The notes under the pieces were generated by a model, which was given only the letters and a program-made list of their open reading frames with translations, had not been told where the DNA came from and did not search any database. Positions 1 through 10,446 of a DNA stretch of 64,000 nt are shown here, in pieces. The DNA comes from Buchnera aphidicola (Chaitophorus sp. 3695) (lineage in GTDB: Bacteria > Pseudomonadota > Gammaproteobacteria > Enterobacterales > Enterobacteriaceae). The DNA lies in NCBI RefSeq assembly GCF_964058985.1, contig NZ_OZ060379.1, positions 248,001 to 312,000 of the forward strand, in the 5' to 3' direction. The position numbers and the translations under genes are program-made. Position 1 is the first letter of the stretch, and every line of letters begins with the position of its first letter.

Positions 1-195
1 TAATGAAGAGACAGGTACATATAATTTGTCTTTGTCTGCATATAAAATAACGATGTATTCAGATTTAATTCCAGATGTTTCAATTGTTTTTAAACCTTGA
101 TATCTTCCAATTCCATGTTTGAGATGAATAATTGGTTGATTAATACTTATGTTAAAATTTTTTTTTTTGAGTAATTTAAAATATTTTTTTTTCAT
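1..195 (-). CDS. mfd: Mfd transcription-repair coupling factor, 5' part (runs off the window)
   Basis: Mfd removes stalled RNA polymerase and recruits nucleotide excision repair. Only the first 65 codons are here. After an ATG at 195-193 comes a Lys-rich start and then a clear RNA-polymerase-interacting (CarD-like) domain, with motifs such as PIIHLKHGIGRYQG and KLYVPVSSL that match about residues 480-540 of the 1148-residue E. coli protein. A stop codon lies in frame 24 bases upstream of the ATG with no other start between, so the protein begins at this domain and lacks the N-terminal UvrB-like module. The gene continues beyond base 1. The identity is firm; the short N-terminus follows from the in-frame stop. 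Confidence 0.85.
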   Translation of the reverse strand, partial: MKKKYFKLLKKKNFNISINQPIIHLKHGIGRYQGLKTIETSGIKSEYIVILYADKDKLYVPVSSL

Positions 196-432
196 AAATT
201 TATTAAAGAAATCGTATTAAAATAAATATTTTTATTTGATTAAAAATATATTTATATTATTTAAAAAATATTTAATGATATTTTAAATAAAAATTTTATA
301 AATTTTAATGCTTAAAAAATTTTATTTATTATTAAAATAATATGTTAAAATTAAAAAAAATAAAAATATATTATAATATATTTTTTTTTAAAACAGAATT
401 AAATTATATTTAAAATATGTAAAAATAAATAA

Positions 433-1476
<1,044 letters not shown>

Positions 1477-1499
1477 AATTTTTTTTAAAATATTTTAAC

Positions 1500-1528
1500 T
1501 AGGTATATATTAAATTTATATATACCTA
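1500..1528. terminator. Hairpin between convergent gapA and fldA
   Basis: A perfect 11-bp inverted repeat (1500-1510 with 1518-1528, loop of 7) contains the only GC-bearing core (AGG/CCT) in an otherwise A/T stretch. It lies 24 bases after the gapA stop and 34 bases from the fldA stop. Its place between convergent genes suggests a bidirectional terminator; there is no clean U-tract. Confidence 0.5.
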
Positions 1529-1561
1529 ATTTAATTTATTTATATAATATTTTTGATAAGA

Positions 1562-2068
1562 TTATTTTGTATTTAAAATTTTTTTTAACCACTTTTTAAT
1601 TCTTATTTTAGTAAGTTTTGATTGCCTGTCTTCATCAATTACTAATCCTAAAAAATATTTTTTATTTAACAATGCTTTCGAAGACTCAAAAGAATAATTT
1701 TTAGAAGGCCATTTTCCTATAACTGTAGCTCCTTTTGATATAACAATATCATATATTTCTTTCATACCATCACAAAAATATTCTCCATAATCTTCTTGGT
1801 CTCCACATCCAAAAATTGCAATTTTTTTGCTATGAAAATTAATTTTTTTTAAGACTGGAATAAAATCATCCCAATCGCATTGTAATTCTCCATAATACCA
1901 AGTAGGAACACCAAAAATTAAAAAATCATATTTTAAAAAATCTTTTATTTCAGTTGTAGATATATCATGTAAAACAGTTTTATTTTCTCCAATATATTTA
2001 CAAATCATTTTAGATACTTTTTCTGTATTTCCAGTATCAGTTCCAAAAAAAATTCCAATTTTTTTCAT
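1562..2068 (-). CDS. fldA: Flavodoxin 1
   Basis: FldA is a small FMN electron carrier that reduces partners such as biotin synthase, IspG/IspH and other radical-SAM or iron-sulfur enzymes. The product is 168 residues (E. coli 176). The FMN phosphate loop [10 protein letters not shown] is at residues 9-18, and the flavin-stacking loops are recognisable ([14 protein letters not shown] at about 55-68, [15 protein letters not shown] at about 87-101). It is divergent from phrB, separated by 199 bases of A/T sequence with no clear promoter. The gene next to it in E. coli (fur) is not present. Confidence 0.96.
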   Translation of the reverse strand: MKKIGIFFGTDTGNTEKVSKMICKYIGENKTVLHDISTTEIKDFLKYDFLIFGVPTWYYGELQCDWDDFIPVLKKINFHSKKIAIFGCGDQEDYGEYFCDGMKEIYDIVISKGATVIGKWPSKNYSFESSKALLNKKYFLGLVIDEDRQSKLTKIRIKKWLKKILNTK

Positions 2069-2267
2069 TTTTAAAATCCTGATATGTATATTGAATTATA
2101 TTAAAAATATTTAATTCAATTTTATTATAAACTACTAAAAAAATATAAATACAGTTCTATATTTATTATTTTTATTATTAAATTTTAAAAATATTGATAA
2201 TATTTTTATTTTATATTAAATTTGATGAGTTATATTAAATTTAAATTTTATATACATAGGTAGTTTT

Positions 2268-3698
2268 ATGACAAATTTAGTATGGATCAAAAATGATTTA
2301 CGAATTCATGATAATCGTGCTTTATATTCTGCATGTAAAAATAAAAATAAAAAAATTATTGCATTATTTATGTTAATTTCTAAAGTTTGGAAAAATAGAA
2401 AATTAAATATTCAATACAGTTTTTTACATAAAAGATTATTTTTTTTACAGCAAGAGTTTTTAAACTTGAATATTTCTTTTATCTATAGAAAATTAAAAAA
2501 TTTTAAAGAATCTATAAAATATCTTTTGTTAATATGTAAAAAATATCAAATTACTTCTATTTTTTATAACCATCAATATCATTTTAATGATAAAAAAGAA
2601 AATACTTATATTAAAAATTTTTTTAAAATTCATAAAATTAAAATAAAAATTTTACATGATAATATTTTAGTTAATCCTAATTTAATAAAAAATAATTTAG
2701 GTAAAACATATCAAGTATTTAGTTTTTTTAAAAAAAAGATTTTAAATATTTTAAAAAAAAATAAAAAATTTTCTATATTAAAATTAAAAGTTTTGCATAA
2801 ATCTAATGTTTTTTTTAAAAAAAAAAAATTATTTTTAAATAATCAATTTAAAGAATTTAATGTAAATAAATTTCCTTATATAGATAATGATATTTTAAAA
2901 AAAATTAAACGTTTTTTTAAAAAAAAAATTTTATATTATGAAAAAAATAAAGATTTTCCATATTTAAATAATACTAGTCAATTTTCAGTTTATTTTTCTT
3001 TAGGGATTATATCTATAAGGGAATTTTTTAATCATATAATATTATATAGTCAAAAAAAAAATATGAACGTTTCTGTTTTTTTAGATAAAATATTATGGAG
3101 AGAATTTTTTAAACATTTATTTTTTAAATTTTCTATTACACATAAAAATACATTTTTAAAAAATTGGGAAAAAAAAATTCAATGGAGTAGAAATTATTCT
3201 CATTTTTATGCTTGGAAAAATGGATTAACTGGTATTCCTATAATTGATGCAGGAATGAGACAACTAAATAAATTAGGTTGGATGCATAACAGATTAAGAA
3301 TGATTACTGCAAATTTTTTAGTAAAAAATTTATTAATTAATTGGAGATTTGGAGCAAAATATTTTATGATGCATTTAATCGATTTCGATTATTCTTTAAA
3401 TAATGGAAATTGGGCGTGGATAGCATCTGTAGGAACAGATTCTATGCCTTATATACGTACTTTTAATCCTTATCTTCAATCGAAAAAATTTGATTCTCAA
3501 GGATTGTTTATTAAAAAATATATTCCAGAATTAAAAAATGTTCCAAAAGAATATATACATAATCCGCATATTTGGTTAAATAAAAATAAATTATCAAAAA
3601 TATATCCAAATCCTATTATAGATTATCAAAAGAATAAAAATATTTTTATTAAACAAATTAAAACTATACTATATCAAAAAAAATACATACATGAATAA
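2268..3698 (+). CDS. phrB: Deoxyribodipyrimidine photolyase
   Basis: This is a class I CPD photolyase that uses FAD and light to split cyclobutane pyrimidine dimers. At 476 residues it is full length (E. coli 472). The N-terminal antenna domain starts LVWIKNDLRIHDNRAL. The C-terminal FAD domain holds LWREFF, WMHNRLRM and the DYSLNNGNWAWIASVGTDS region, where the electron-transfer and FAD-contacting residues sit. It overlaps ybgI by 8 bases, the same pairing as phr-ybgI in E. coli, so the two are probably co-translated. An intact light-driven repair enzyme is notable in a bacterium living inside insect cells. Confidence 0.97.
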   Translation: MTNLVWIKNDLRIHDNRALYSACKNKNKKIIALFMLISKVWKNRKLNIQYSFLHKRLFFLQQEFLNLNISFIYRKLKNFKESIKYLLLICKKYQITSIFYNHQYHFNDKKENTYIKNFFKIHKIKIKILHDNILVNPNLIKNNLGKTYQVFSFFKKKILNILKKNKKFSILKLKVLHKSNVFFKKKKLFLNNQFKEFNVNKFPYIDNDILKKIKRFFKKKILYYEKNKDFPYLNNTSQFSVYFSLGIISIREFFNHIILYSQKKNMNVSVFLDKILWREFFKHLFFKFSITHKNTFLKNWEKKIQWSRNYSHFYAWKNGLTGIPIIDAGMRQLNKLGWMHNRLRMITANFLVKNLLINWRFGAKYFMMHLIDFDYSLNNGNWAWIASVGTDSMPYIRTFNPYLQSKKFDSQGLFIKKYIPELKNVPKEYIHNPHIWLNKNKLSKIYPNPIIDYQKNKNIFIKQIKTILYQKKYIHE

Positions 3699-4437
3699 TA
3701 AATTTTTGGAAAATATAATTAATAAAAAATTAAATTCTAACGCTTTTAGTGATATTACTTATAATGGATTACAAATTGAAGGTTGTAAAAAAATAAAAAA
3801 AATTATTACTGGAGTTACAGCTTGTCAAATTTTATTAGATATATCTGTTAAATATCGTGCTCAAGCCATTATAGTACATCATGGATATTTTTGGAAAAAT
3901 GATCCAAAATATATTCATGGTTTTACTAGAAAACGTTTAAAAACAATTTTATCACATAATATTAATTTATATAGCTGGCATTTACCTTTAGATGCTCATT
4001 TAAAATTAGGAAATAATGCTTATATAGAAAAATCTTTAAATATTCATAAAAAAAAAATTATTACACCATATTTATGGTCTGGAAATTTTAAAAAAAAAAT
4101 TAGTGGAAAAAAATTATATAAAAAAATTGTTTCTATTTTTAAAAAAAAACCTATATATATTAGTGGAAAAAAAAATAAAAAAATTTTAAGTGTGGCTTGG
4201 TGTAGCGGAAAAGGACAACATTTTATTTTAAAGGTTATTCAACATAACATTGATTGTTTTATTACTGGTGAAATTTCTGAAGAAACTACACATTATGCAC
4301 GTGAATCTAATATACATTTTTTTTCTGTTGGGCACCATGCAACAGAAACTGGAGGAATACAATTATTAAGTAATTGGTTATCTAAAAAATATAAAAATTT
4401 AAATATAAAATTTATTAATGTTGAAAATCCAGCTTAA
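3691..4437 (+). CDS. ybgI: Nif3-like dinuclear metal-binding protein YbgI
   Basis: This member of the Nif3/DUF34 family has 248 residues (E. coli YbgI 247). Members form a toroidal hexamer with a two-metal site; the biological role is not settled, although a GTP cyclohydrolase I type 2 label is often transferred. Metal ligands are visible in IVHHGYFW (about residues 63-70), in DAHLKLGNN and near the C-terminus in GHHATETGG. The start codon lies inside the last codons of phrB (8-base overlap), implying translational coupling. No truncation or missing ligand is apparent. Confidence 0.94.
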   Translation: MNNKFLENIINKKLNSNAFSDITYNGLQIEGCKKIKKIITGVTACQILLDISVKYRAQAIIVHHGYFWKNDPKYIHGFTRKRLKTILSHNINLYSWHLPLDAHLKLGNNAYIEKSLNIHKKKIITPYLWSGNFKKKISGKKLYKKIVSIFKKKPIYISGKKNKKILSVAWCSGKGQHFILKVIQHNIDCFITGEISEETTHYARESNIHFFSVGHHATETGGIQLLSNWLSKKYKNLNIKFINVENPA

Positions 4438-4490
4438 AAATTAGTATAAAAATATTTTTATTACGTTTAATAAAATTCAAAGAGTAAATA

Positions 4491-7265
4491 ATGAGTAAAA
4501 AAAAAATAAAAAATTTTAATGAATCATGGATAAATTCTATGAATCAAGAATATTTAGAAAATATTTATAAAAAATATTTAAAAAATAAAAATTCTTTAGA
4601 TGTATTTTGGAAAAAAAACTTTAAAAAATTAAATTTATATGTTCGTAATAAAAATATTAACCATAATATACAAAATAATGAAATAAACGTTATAAATGAG
4701 AATATAAAATCAAAATTTCATATTATAAGTAAAGAAAAAATTTTTAAAATATTAAGTTTTTTTAGAAAAAAAGGTTATAAATATTCTAATATTAATCCCT
4801 TAGAAAATTTAAAATATCAAGAAGAAATTAATAAAATTGATGATTCTTTTTTTAAAATATCTTCTAAAAAATTAGATAAAAAAATAATTTTAAATATAAA
4901 TAAAAATAAAAATAAAATTTTCTCTAATTTTTTTTCTTTTTTGTCTTGGTTAAAAAAAAAATATTGTCATACTATAGGTTTTGAATTTAATCATCTTAGT
5001 ATTAAAAAAGAAAAAATATGGTGTATAAATTATATTGAAAAAAAATGGAATAAAAACTTTTGTACAAAAAATAAAAAATTAGATATATTGAATGCAATTA
5101 TTTCTTCTGAAACTTTTGAAAATTATATTAATTCAAAATATCCAGGGTATAAAAGATTTTCTTTAGAAGGAAATGATGCTTTAATTCCAATGTTATATGA
5201 AGCTATTATATTTTCTATTCAAAAGAACGTTAAACATTTATATATAGGTATGGCACATCGTGGTAGATTAAACGTATTAATTAATGTTTTAGGCAAACCT
5301 GTAAAAAATTTATTTCAAGAATTTTCTGGAAAATTTTTAAATTTTATAAATACAGGAGATGTAAAATATCATCTTGGATTTTATTCACAAGCTATAACAA
5401 AATATGGATCAGCATTTTTAAATTTAGAATATAATCCTTCTCATTTAGAAATTATTAATCCAGTAGTTATGGGAATTTCTCGCTCGTATATAGATTCTTT
5501 AAAATATTTTAAAAAAAACAAAGTATTATCAATAATGATTCATGGTGATGCATCTTTTATAGGGCAAGGTATTACACAAGAAACTTTAAATATGTCTCAA
5601 ACTCCAGGTTATACTGTAGGCGGTTCTTTACATATTATTATTAATAATCAAATTGGTTTTACAACATCTAATGTTAATCATATGAGATCTAGTAATTATT
5701 GTACAGATGTCGTTAAAATGATTGAATCACCAATTTTTCATGTTAATTCAGATGATCCAGAAGCTGCTATTTTTGCTGTTCAAATGGCTATAAAATATAA
5801 AAAAAAATTTAAAAAAGATGTTTTTATAGATTTAATTGGTTATAGACGTTACGGACATAATGAATCAGATGAACCCACTGTAACTCAGCCATTAATGTAT
5901 CAAAAAATAAAAAATCATTCTACTATAAAAACAATATATTCAGATAAATTAATTCAAGAAAATTTAATTACAAAAAATCAATTTTTAAAAATTATATCAA
6001 ATTATCAAAAACAATTAGATAATAAATTAACTATTACTCCAAATTATGACTCTTTAAAATTTAAATTAAAATCTAATCATAAAAAAAAAGAAAATATTTT
6101 TGTAAACTTAAATAAACACAAATTTTCAAAAAATAAATTACTAGAATTATTTAAAATTATTAATACATTACCACAAAACATGCATATACATCCTTTAGTA
6201 AAAAAAATTTATATGAATAGAATGTATATGGCTAATCAAGAAAAATATATTGATTGGGGAGCTGCAGAAAATTTAGCTTATGCATATTTATTAAATATCG
6301 GAATTTCTTGTCGAATTTCTGGAGAAGATGTAGTTCGTGGAACATTTTTTCATCGTCATGCTAAAATATATGATCAAAAAAATAATAATACTTATGTACC
6401 TTTAAAAAATATTTCTAATGGAAAATTTTTTATTTGGAATTCTGTATTATCTGAAGAAGCTGTTTTAGCTTTTGAATATGGATATAGTTTAAGAAATCGT
6501 AATACTTTAAACATTTGGGAAGCTCAATTTGGAGATTTTTCTAATGTAGCTCAAGTAGTTATTGATCAATTTATTACTTCTAGTAAAGAAAAGTGGAATC
6601 AAAGTTCTGGAATAGTTATGCTTTTACCTCATGGATATGAAGGTCAAGGTCCAGAACATTCTTCTGCGAGAATTGAAAGATATTTACAATTATCTGCTAA
6701 AAAAAATATAAAAATTTGTATACCTACTACTGCATCTCAAATATTTCATTTATTATGCTCGCATGCCTTTAAAGGAATGAAAAAACCTTTAATTATTTTT
6801 TCTCCTAAATCGTTGTTAAGACATCCATTATCTCAATCTTCATTTATAGAATTTTATTCAGGAAAATTTAAAAAAGTTATATATAAAACTAATTTATTAA
6901 ATCAAGAACACATTAAAAAAATTATTTTATGTTCTGGAAAAATATATTATGAATTATTAGAAGTATATAATAAACATCAAATTTCAAATATTCTTTTAAT
7001 CAAGATAGAACAACTATATCCATTTCCAAAAAAAAATATATTAAAAATTTTTAAAAAGTATTCTTATGTTAAAAATATTTTTTGGTATCAAGAAGAACCT
7101 AGAAATCAAGGTGCGTGGACTTATATTAAAAATGTTTTTGATAAAATTCTTTCTAATGAAATCATAATTAAATATATTGGAAGACCTGCTTCATCTTCTT
7201 CTGCTACTGGAAATCTTTATGTACATAAAAAAGAACAGTTAAAAATTATTAATTCTATATTTTAA
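4491..7265 (+). CDS. sucA: 2-oxoglutarate dehydrogenase E1 component
   Basis: SucA is the thiamine-diphosphate E1 subunit that decarboxylates 2-oxoglutarate and passes the succinyl group to the lipoyl arm of SucB. The product is 924 residues (E. coli 933). Family motifs present include MAHRGRLNVL, the ThDP/Mg region GDASFIGQG, GYRRYGHNESDEP, and GEDVVRGTFFHRH in the C-terminal half. The N-terminal 120 residues are Lys/Asn-rich and less conserved, but the segment that binds E2 is still recognisable (SWINSMNQEYLENIY). sucB follows after 21 bases, so they form one transcription unit. No other TCA-cycle gene is in the window. Confidence 0.98.
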   Translation: MSKKKIKNFNESWINSMNQEYLENIYKKYLKNKNSLDVFWKKNFKKLNLYVRNKNINHNIQNNEINVINENIKSKFHIISKEKIFKILSFFRKKGYKYSNINPLENLKYQEEINKIDDSFFKISSKKLDKKIILNINKNKNKIFSNFFSFLSWLKKKYCHTIGFEFNHLSIKKEKIWCINYIEKKWNKNFCTKNKKLDILNAIISSETFENYINSKYPGYKRFSLEGNDALIPMLYEAIIFSIQKNVKHLYIGMAHRGRLNVLINVLGKPVKNLFQEFSGKFLNFINTGDVKYHLGFYSQAITKYGSAFLNLEYNPSHLEIINPVVMGISRSYIDSLKYFKKNKVLSIMIHGDASFIGQGITQETLNMSQTPGYTVGGSLHIIINNQIGFTTSNVNHMRSSNYCTDVVKMIESPIFHVNSDDPEAAIFAVQMAIKYKKKFKKDVFIDLIGYRRYGHNESDEPTVTQPLMYQKIKNHSTIKTIYSDKLIQENLITKNQFLKIISNYQKQLDNKLTITPNYDSLKFKLKSNHKKKENIFVNLNKHKFSKNKLLELFKIINTLPQNMHIHPLVKKIYMNRMYMANQEKYIDWGAAENLAYAYLLNIGISCRISGEDVVRGTFFHRHAKIYDQKNNNTYVPLKNISNGKFFIWNSVLSEEAVLAFEYGYSLRNRNTLNIWEAQFGDFSNVAQVVIDQFITSSKEKWNQSSGIVMLLPHGYEGQGPEHSSARIERYLQLSAKKNIKICIPTTASQIFHLLCSHAFKGMKKPLIIFSPKSLLRHPLSQSSFIEFYSGKFKKVIYKTNLLNQEHIKKIILCSGKIYYELLEVYNKHQISNILLIKIEQLYPFPKKNILKIFKKYSYVKNIFWYQEEPRNQGAWTYIKNVFDKILSNEIIIKYIGRPASSSSATGNLYVHKKEQLKIINSIF

Positions 7266-7286
7266 AAATATTAATACAAGGTAAAT

Positions 7287-8426
7287 ATGAAAAAAAAAAT
7301 AACAATTTTAGTACCTGAGCTACCTGAATCTGTAAATACTGCTACAATTGTTAAATGGCATAAAAATATTGGTGATTATATTTATAGAGATGATATTTTA
7401 GTAGATCTTGAAACAGATAAAATTATGATTGAAGTTCCTGCTTCAGAAACAGGAAAATTAATTTCTATTATGAAAAATCCTGGAAGTGTAGTTCGTTCTC
7501 ATGAAATATTATGTTATATAAATAAAGAAAATAAAATCAATGAAAAATTAAATTTTAACAATATAAGAGAAAATTTATCTCCTTCATTAAGAAGAAAAAA
7601 TAAACTTCTTAATCAAAAAAACATATCAGAGATTAAAGAAATAAAACTACTTCAAAAACAAGAAAAAAAAAAAAATATTAATAATATTTTAAAAAATTCT
7701 GATAATATATTACAAAAAAAAATAAAAATTAAAAAAATAATTTCAATGTCTCCATTACGTAAAAGAATTGCAGAAAAATTAATAGAAACTCAAAATAACA
7801 CAGCTATGTTAACTACTTTTAATGAAGTAAATATGTCTTCAATTATTAAAATTAGAAAAAAATTTGGAGAAATTTTTTTAAAAAAAAATAATGTTAAATT
7901 AGGATTTATGTCTTTTTTTATAAAATCTGCAATATCAGCATTAAAAAAATATCCTATAATTAATGCTGTTATAAATAAAGATAAAATAATTTTTTATGAA
8001 GATTATAATATAAACATAGCAGTTTCTACTGATCGTGGTTTAATAGCTCCTGTAATTTTTAATGCAGATCAAATGAGCATTTCAGATATAGAAAAAAAAA
8101 TAAAATATTATGCAAATCAAGGAAAAAATAATAAAATTACTATACAAGAATTAAATGGAGGAACGTTTACAATAACAAATGGAGGAGTATTCGGATCTTT
8201 ATTTTCTACTCCTATTATTAATTTACCGCAATCTGCTATATTAGGAATGCATACTATTCAAGATAGAGTAATTGTTACACAAGAAAAAAAAATAAAAATT
8301 GCTCCTATGATGTATATATCTTTATCTTATGATCATAGATTAATAGATGGAAAAGATGCTATTGGATTTTTAAATCAAATTAAAAATGTTTTAGAAAATT
8401 TTATTCAAATTATTTTAGATATTTAA
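7287..8426 (+). CDS. sucB: Dihydrolipoyllysine succinyltransferase (2-oxoglutarate dehydrogenase E2)
   Basis: This is the E2 core that transfers succinyl from E1 to CoA. It has 379 residues against 405 in E. coli. The lipoyl domain is intact, with the lipoylated lysine at Lys45 in LETDKIMIEV. The C-terminal acyltransferase domain ends with the catalytic SYDHRLIDG (His350, Asp354). Between them, the peripheral subunit-binding domain is reduced: NLSPSLRRKNKLL at about residues 96-108 is present, but the Gly-rich stretch that should follow is replaced by Lys-rich sequence. It lies directly after sucA. The lpd (E3) gene is not in the window. Confidence 0.97.
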   Translation: MKKKITILVPELPESVNTATIVKWHKNIGDYIYRDDILVDLETDKIMIEVPASETGKLISIMKNPGSVVRSHEILCYINKENKINEKLNFNNIRENLSPSLRRKNKLLNQKNISEIKEIKLLQKQEKKKNINNILKNSDNILQKKIKIKKIISMSPLRKRIAEKLIETQNNTAMLTTFNEVNMSSIIKIRKKFGEIFLKKNNVKLGFMSFFIKSAISALKKYPIINAVINKDKIIFYEDYNINIAVSTDRGLIAPVIFNADQMSISDIEKKIKYYANQGKNNKITIQELNGGTFTITNGGVFGSLFSTPIINLPQSAILGMHTIQDRVIVTQEKKIKIAPMMYISLSYDHRLIDGKDAIGFLNQIKNVLENFIQIILDI

Positions 8427-8671
8427 TTTTATTAAATTCTTTCATAGAAATTCATATTTAAATATAGTAAAATATTATTAATTTAATTGTTAAATTTATC
8501 AAATTTAATTTAATACATTTTATTTAATATAATTTTTTATAATCAGGTTTACAAAGAATTATATTATTAAATAATATAAATAATAAAATTTACTAATTTA
8601 ATTTATTTTTAAATATATTTAATATAATAAAATTATTTAATATTGAATCTTTATTATTAAGGAAATTTTTA

Positions 8672-9361
8672 ATGACGTTTCAAGTAGTTTTTTTAAGACA
8701 TGGTGAAAGTGAATGGAATCAATCTAATAGATTTACTGGATGGTATGATTCTTCTTTAACAAAAAATGGAATTAAAGAAGCAAAACAAGCAGGAATACTT
8801 TTAAAAAAAAATAATTTTTCTTTTGATATTGCTTATACATCAGTTTTAAAAAGAGCAATTTATACTTTATGGAGTGTATTAAAAAAAATCAATCAACCAT
8901 GGTTAAAAGTTAATAAAACTTGGAGATTAAACGAAAGACATTATGGAGAATTACAAGGTTTTAATAAAGAAAGTGTAATTAAAACATATGGTAAAAAAAA
9001 AATTATAGATTGGAGACGAAGTTTTCAAGTAGTTCCTCCTAAAATGAAAACTCTAAAAAACAAATTTTCTGGATATGATGAAAGATATTTTAATATGAAA
9101 GAGAAAGATATTCCTTATACAGAAAGTTTAAAATTAACTTTAAAAAGAGTTTTACCATATTGGAAAAATGTAATTCTTCCAGAAATTAAAAATAATAAAA
9201 AAATAATTGTAGTAGCTCATGGAAATTCATTACGAGCTTTAATAACTTTTTTAGATAACATACATGATAAAGATGTACCAGATTTAAATGTTCCAACAGG
9301 AAAACCAATTATATATGAATTTAATAAAAATGGCGAACCTATCAAATATTATTATTTATAA
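8672..9361 (+). CDS. gpmA: 2,3-bisphosphoglycerate-dependent phosphoglycerate mutase
   Basis: GpmA interconverts 3- and 2-phosphoglycerate in glycolysis through a phosphohistidine. The nucleophile His10 is in FLRHGESEWN. The second active-site block LNERHYGELQG at about residues 87-97 and the second catalytic histidine in VVAHGNSLRAL at about 178-188 are intact. The product has 229 residues against 250 in E. coli and ends soon after EFNKNGEPIKYYYL, so the mobile C-terminal tail is lost, as in short members of the family. A GGAAA-type ribosome binding site precedes the ATG. It stands alone between sucB and pfkA. Confidence 0.97.
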   Translation: MTFQVVFLRHGESEWNQSNRFTGWYDSSLTKNGIKEAKQAGILLKKNNFSFDIAYTSVLKRAIYTLWSVLKKINQPWLKVNKTWRLNERHYGELQGFNKESVIKTYGKKKIIDWRRSFQVVPPKMKTLKNKFSGYDERYFNMKEKDIPYTESLKLTLKRVLPYWKNVILPEIKNNKKIIVVAHGNSLRALITFLDNIHDKDVPDLNVPTGKPIIYEFNKNGEPIKYYYL

Positions 9362-9448
9362 AAAAATAGATTAATATAAATAATACATTATAAATTTATA
9401 AAAATTTTATAATATATTTTAAAAAAATAATAAAATTAAAGGAATCAC

Positions 9449-10411
9449 ATGATTAAAAAAATAGCAGTTCTAACTAGTGGAGGTGATTCTCCAGGAATGA
9501 ATGCTGCTATTCGAAGCATAGTTCGAATTGCTTATCATAAAAAAATTAAAGTTGTAGGTATTTTAAATGGTTATTTAGGATTGTGTCAAAATAATATGAT
9601 TAAATTAAATCTATCCACTGTATCTAATATTTTAAATAGAGGAGGAACAATTCTTGGTACAGCTCGTTATTTAAAATTTTATAAAAAAAAAAATAGAGAA
9701 ATTGCAATTGAAAACATGAAAAAAAAAGGTATTAATGCATTAATTGTCATTGGAGGAAATGGAACGTATATTGGAGCTTATAAATTATATAAAATGAATT
9801 TTCCGTGTATAGGTATTCCCGGAACTATAGATAATGATATTTATGGAACAGATTATACTATTGGGTATAGCACAGCATTAGAAACAGTAGTTCAAGCAAT
9901 TGATAAAATTAGAGATACATCTTGTTCACATCAAAGAATTTCTATAATAGAAATAATGGGAAGAAATTGTGGAGATTTAACTCTTTTTTCTGCCATTGCT
10001 GGAGGTTGTGAATTTATTGTTATTCCAGAAATTCCATATAATGAAAAAAAATTAATTGATAATATAAAAAAAAATATACATTTAGGAAATAAAAATGCTA
10101 TTATTGCTATAACTGAAAAGATTTGCAATGTAAAAGAATTAGCAAAAAAAATTGAAATACACATTAAAAAAGAAACTAGAGCTACTATTCTCGGTCATAT
10201 ACAAAGAGGAGGATCCCCTGTTTCTTTCGATCGCATTTTAGCTTTTAAAATGAGTTTATTTGCCATTAAATTATTATTGAAAAAAAAATTTGGAAAATGT
10301 ATAGGAATTAAAAATAATAAAATAATTTACTATGATTTAAATTACTTTTCTCAATCTAAACATACAAAACTAAAAAAAAAATTAATAAAATTAGCTTCTA
10401 ATTTATATTAA
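9449..10411 (+). CDS. pfkA: ATP-dependent 6-phosphofructokinase I
   Basis: PfkA phosphorylates fructose-6-phosphate with ATP, the committing step of glycolysis. The 320 residues match the E. coli length. Visible are the ATP loop TSGGDSPGMNAAIR (residues 9-22), the catalytic GIPGTIDND with Asp128, the substrate-binding IEIMGRNCGDL, and HIQRGGSP near residue 250. In the Mg-ATP loop the family sequence GGDG(S/T) reads GGNGT, so Asn104 replaces the conserved Asp (E. coli Asp103). The codon is AAT. A good GGAATC ribosome site precedes the ATG. The gene is convergent with tpiA, only 35 bases apart. Confidence 0.97.
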   Translation: MIKKIAVLTSGGDSPGMNAAIRSIVRIAYHKKIKVVGILNGYLGLCQNNMIKLNLSTVSNILNRGGTILGTARYLKFYKKKNREIAIENMKKKGINALIVIGGNGTYIGAYKLYKMNFPCIGIPGTIDNDIYGTDYTIGYSTALETVVQAIDKIRDTSCSHQRISIIEIMGRNCGDLTLFSAIAGGCEFIVIPEIPYNEKKLIDNIKKNIHLGNKNAIIAITEKICNVKELAKKIEIHIKKETRATILGHIQRGGSPVSFDRILAFKMSLFAIKLLLKKKFGKCIGIKNNKIIYYDLNYFSQSKHTKLKKKLIKLASNLY

Positions 10412-10446
10412 TTTAGCTTTTTAGTTTTATATAATATTGATAATGA

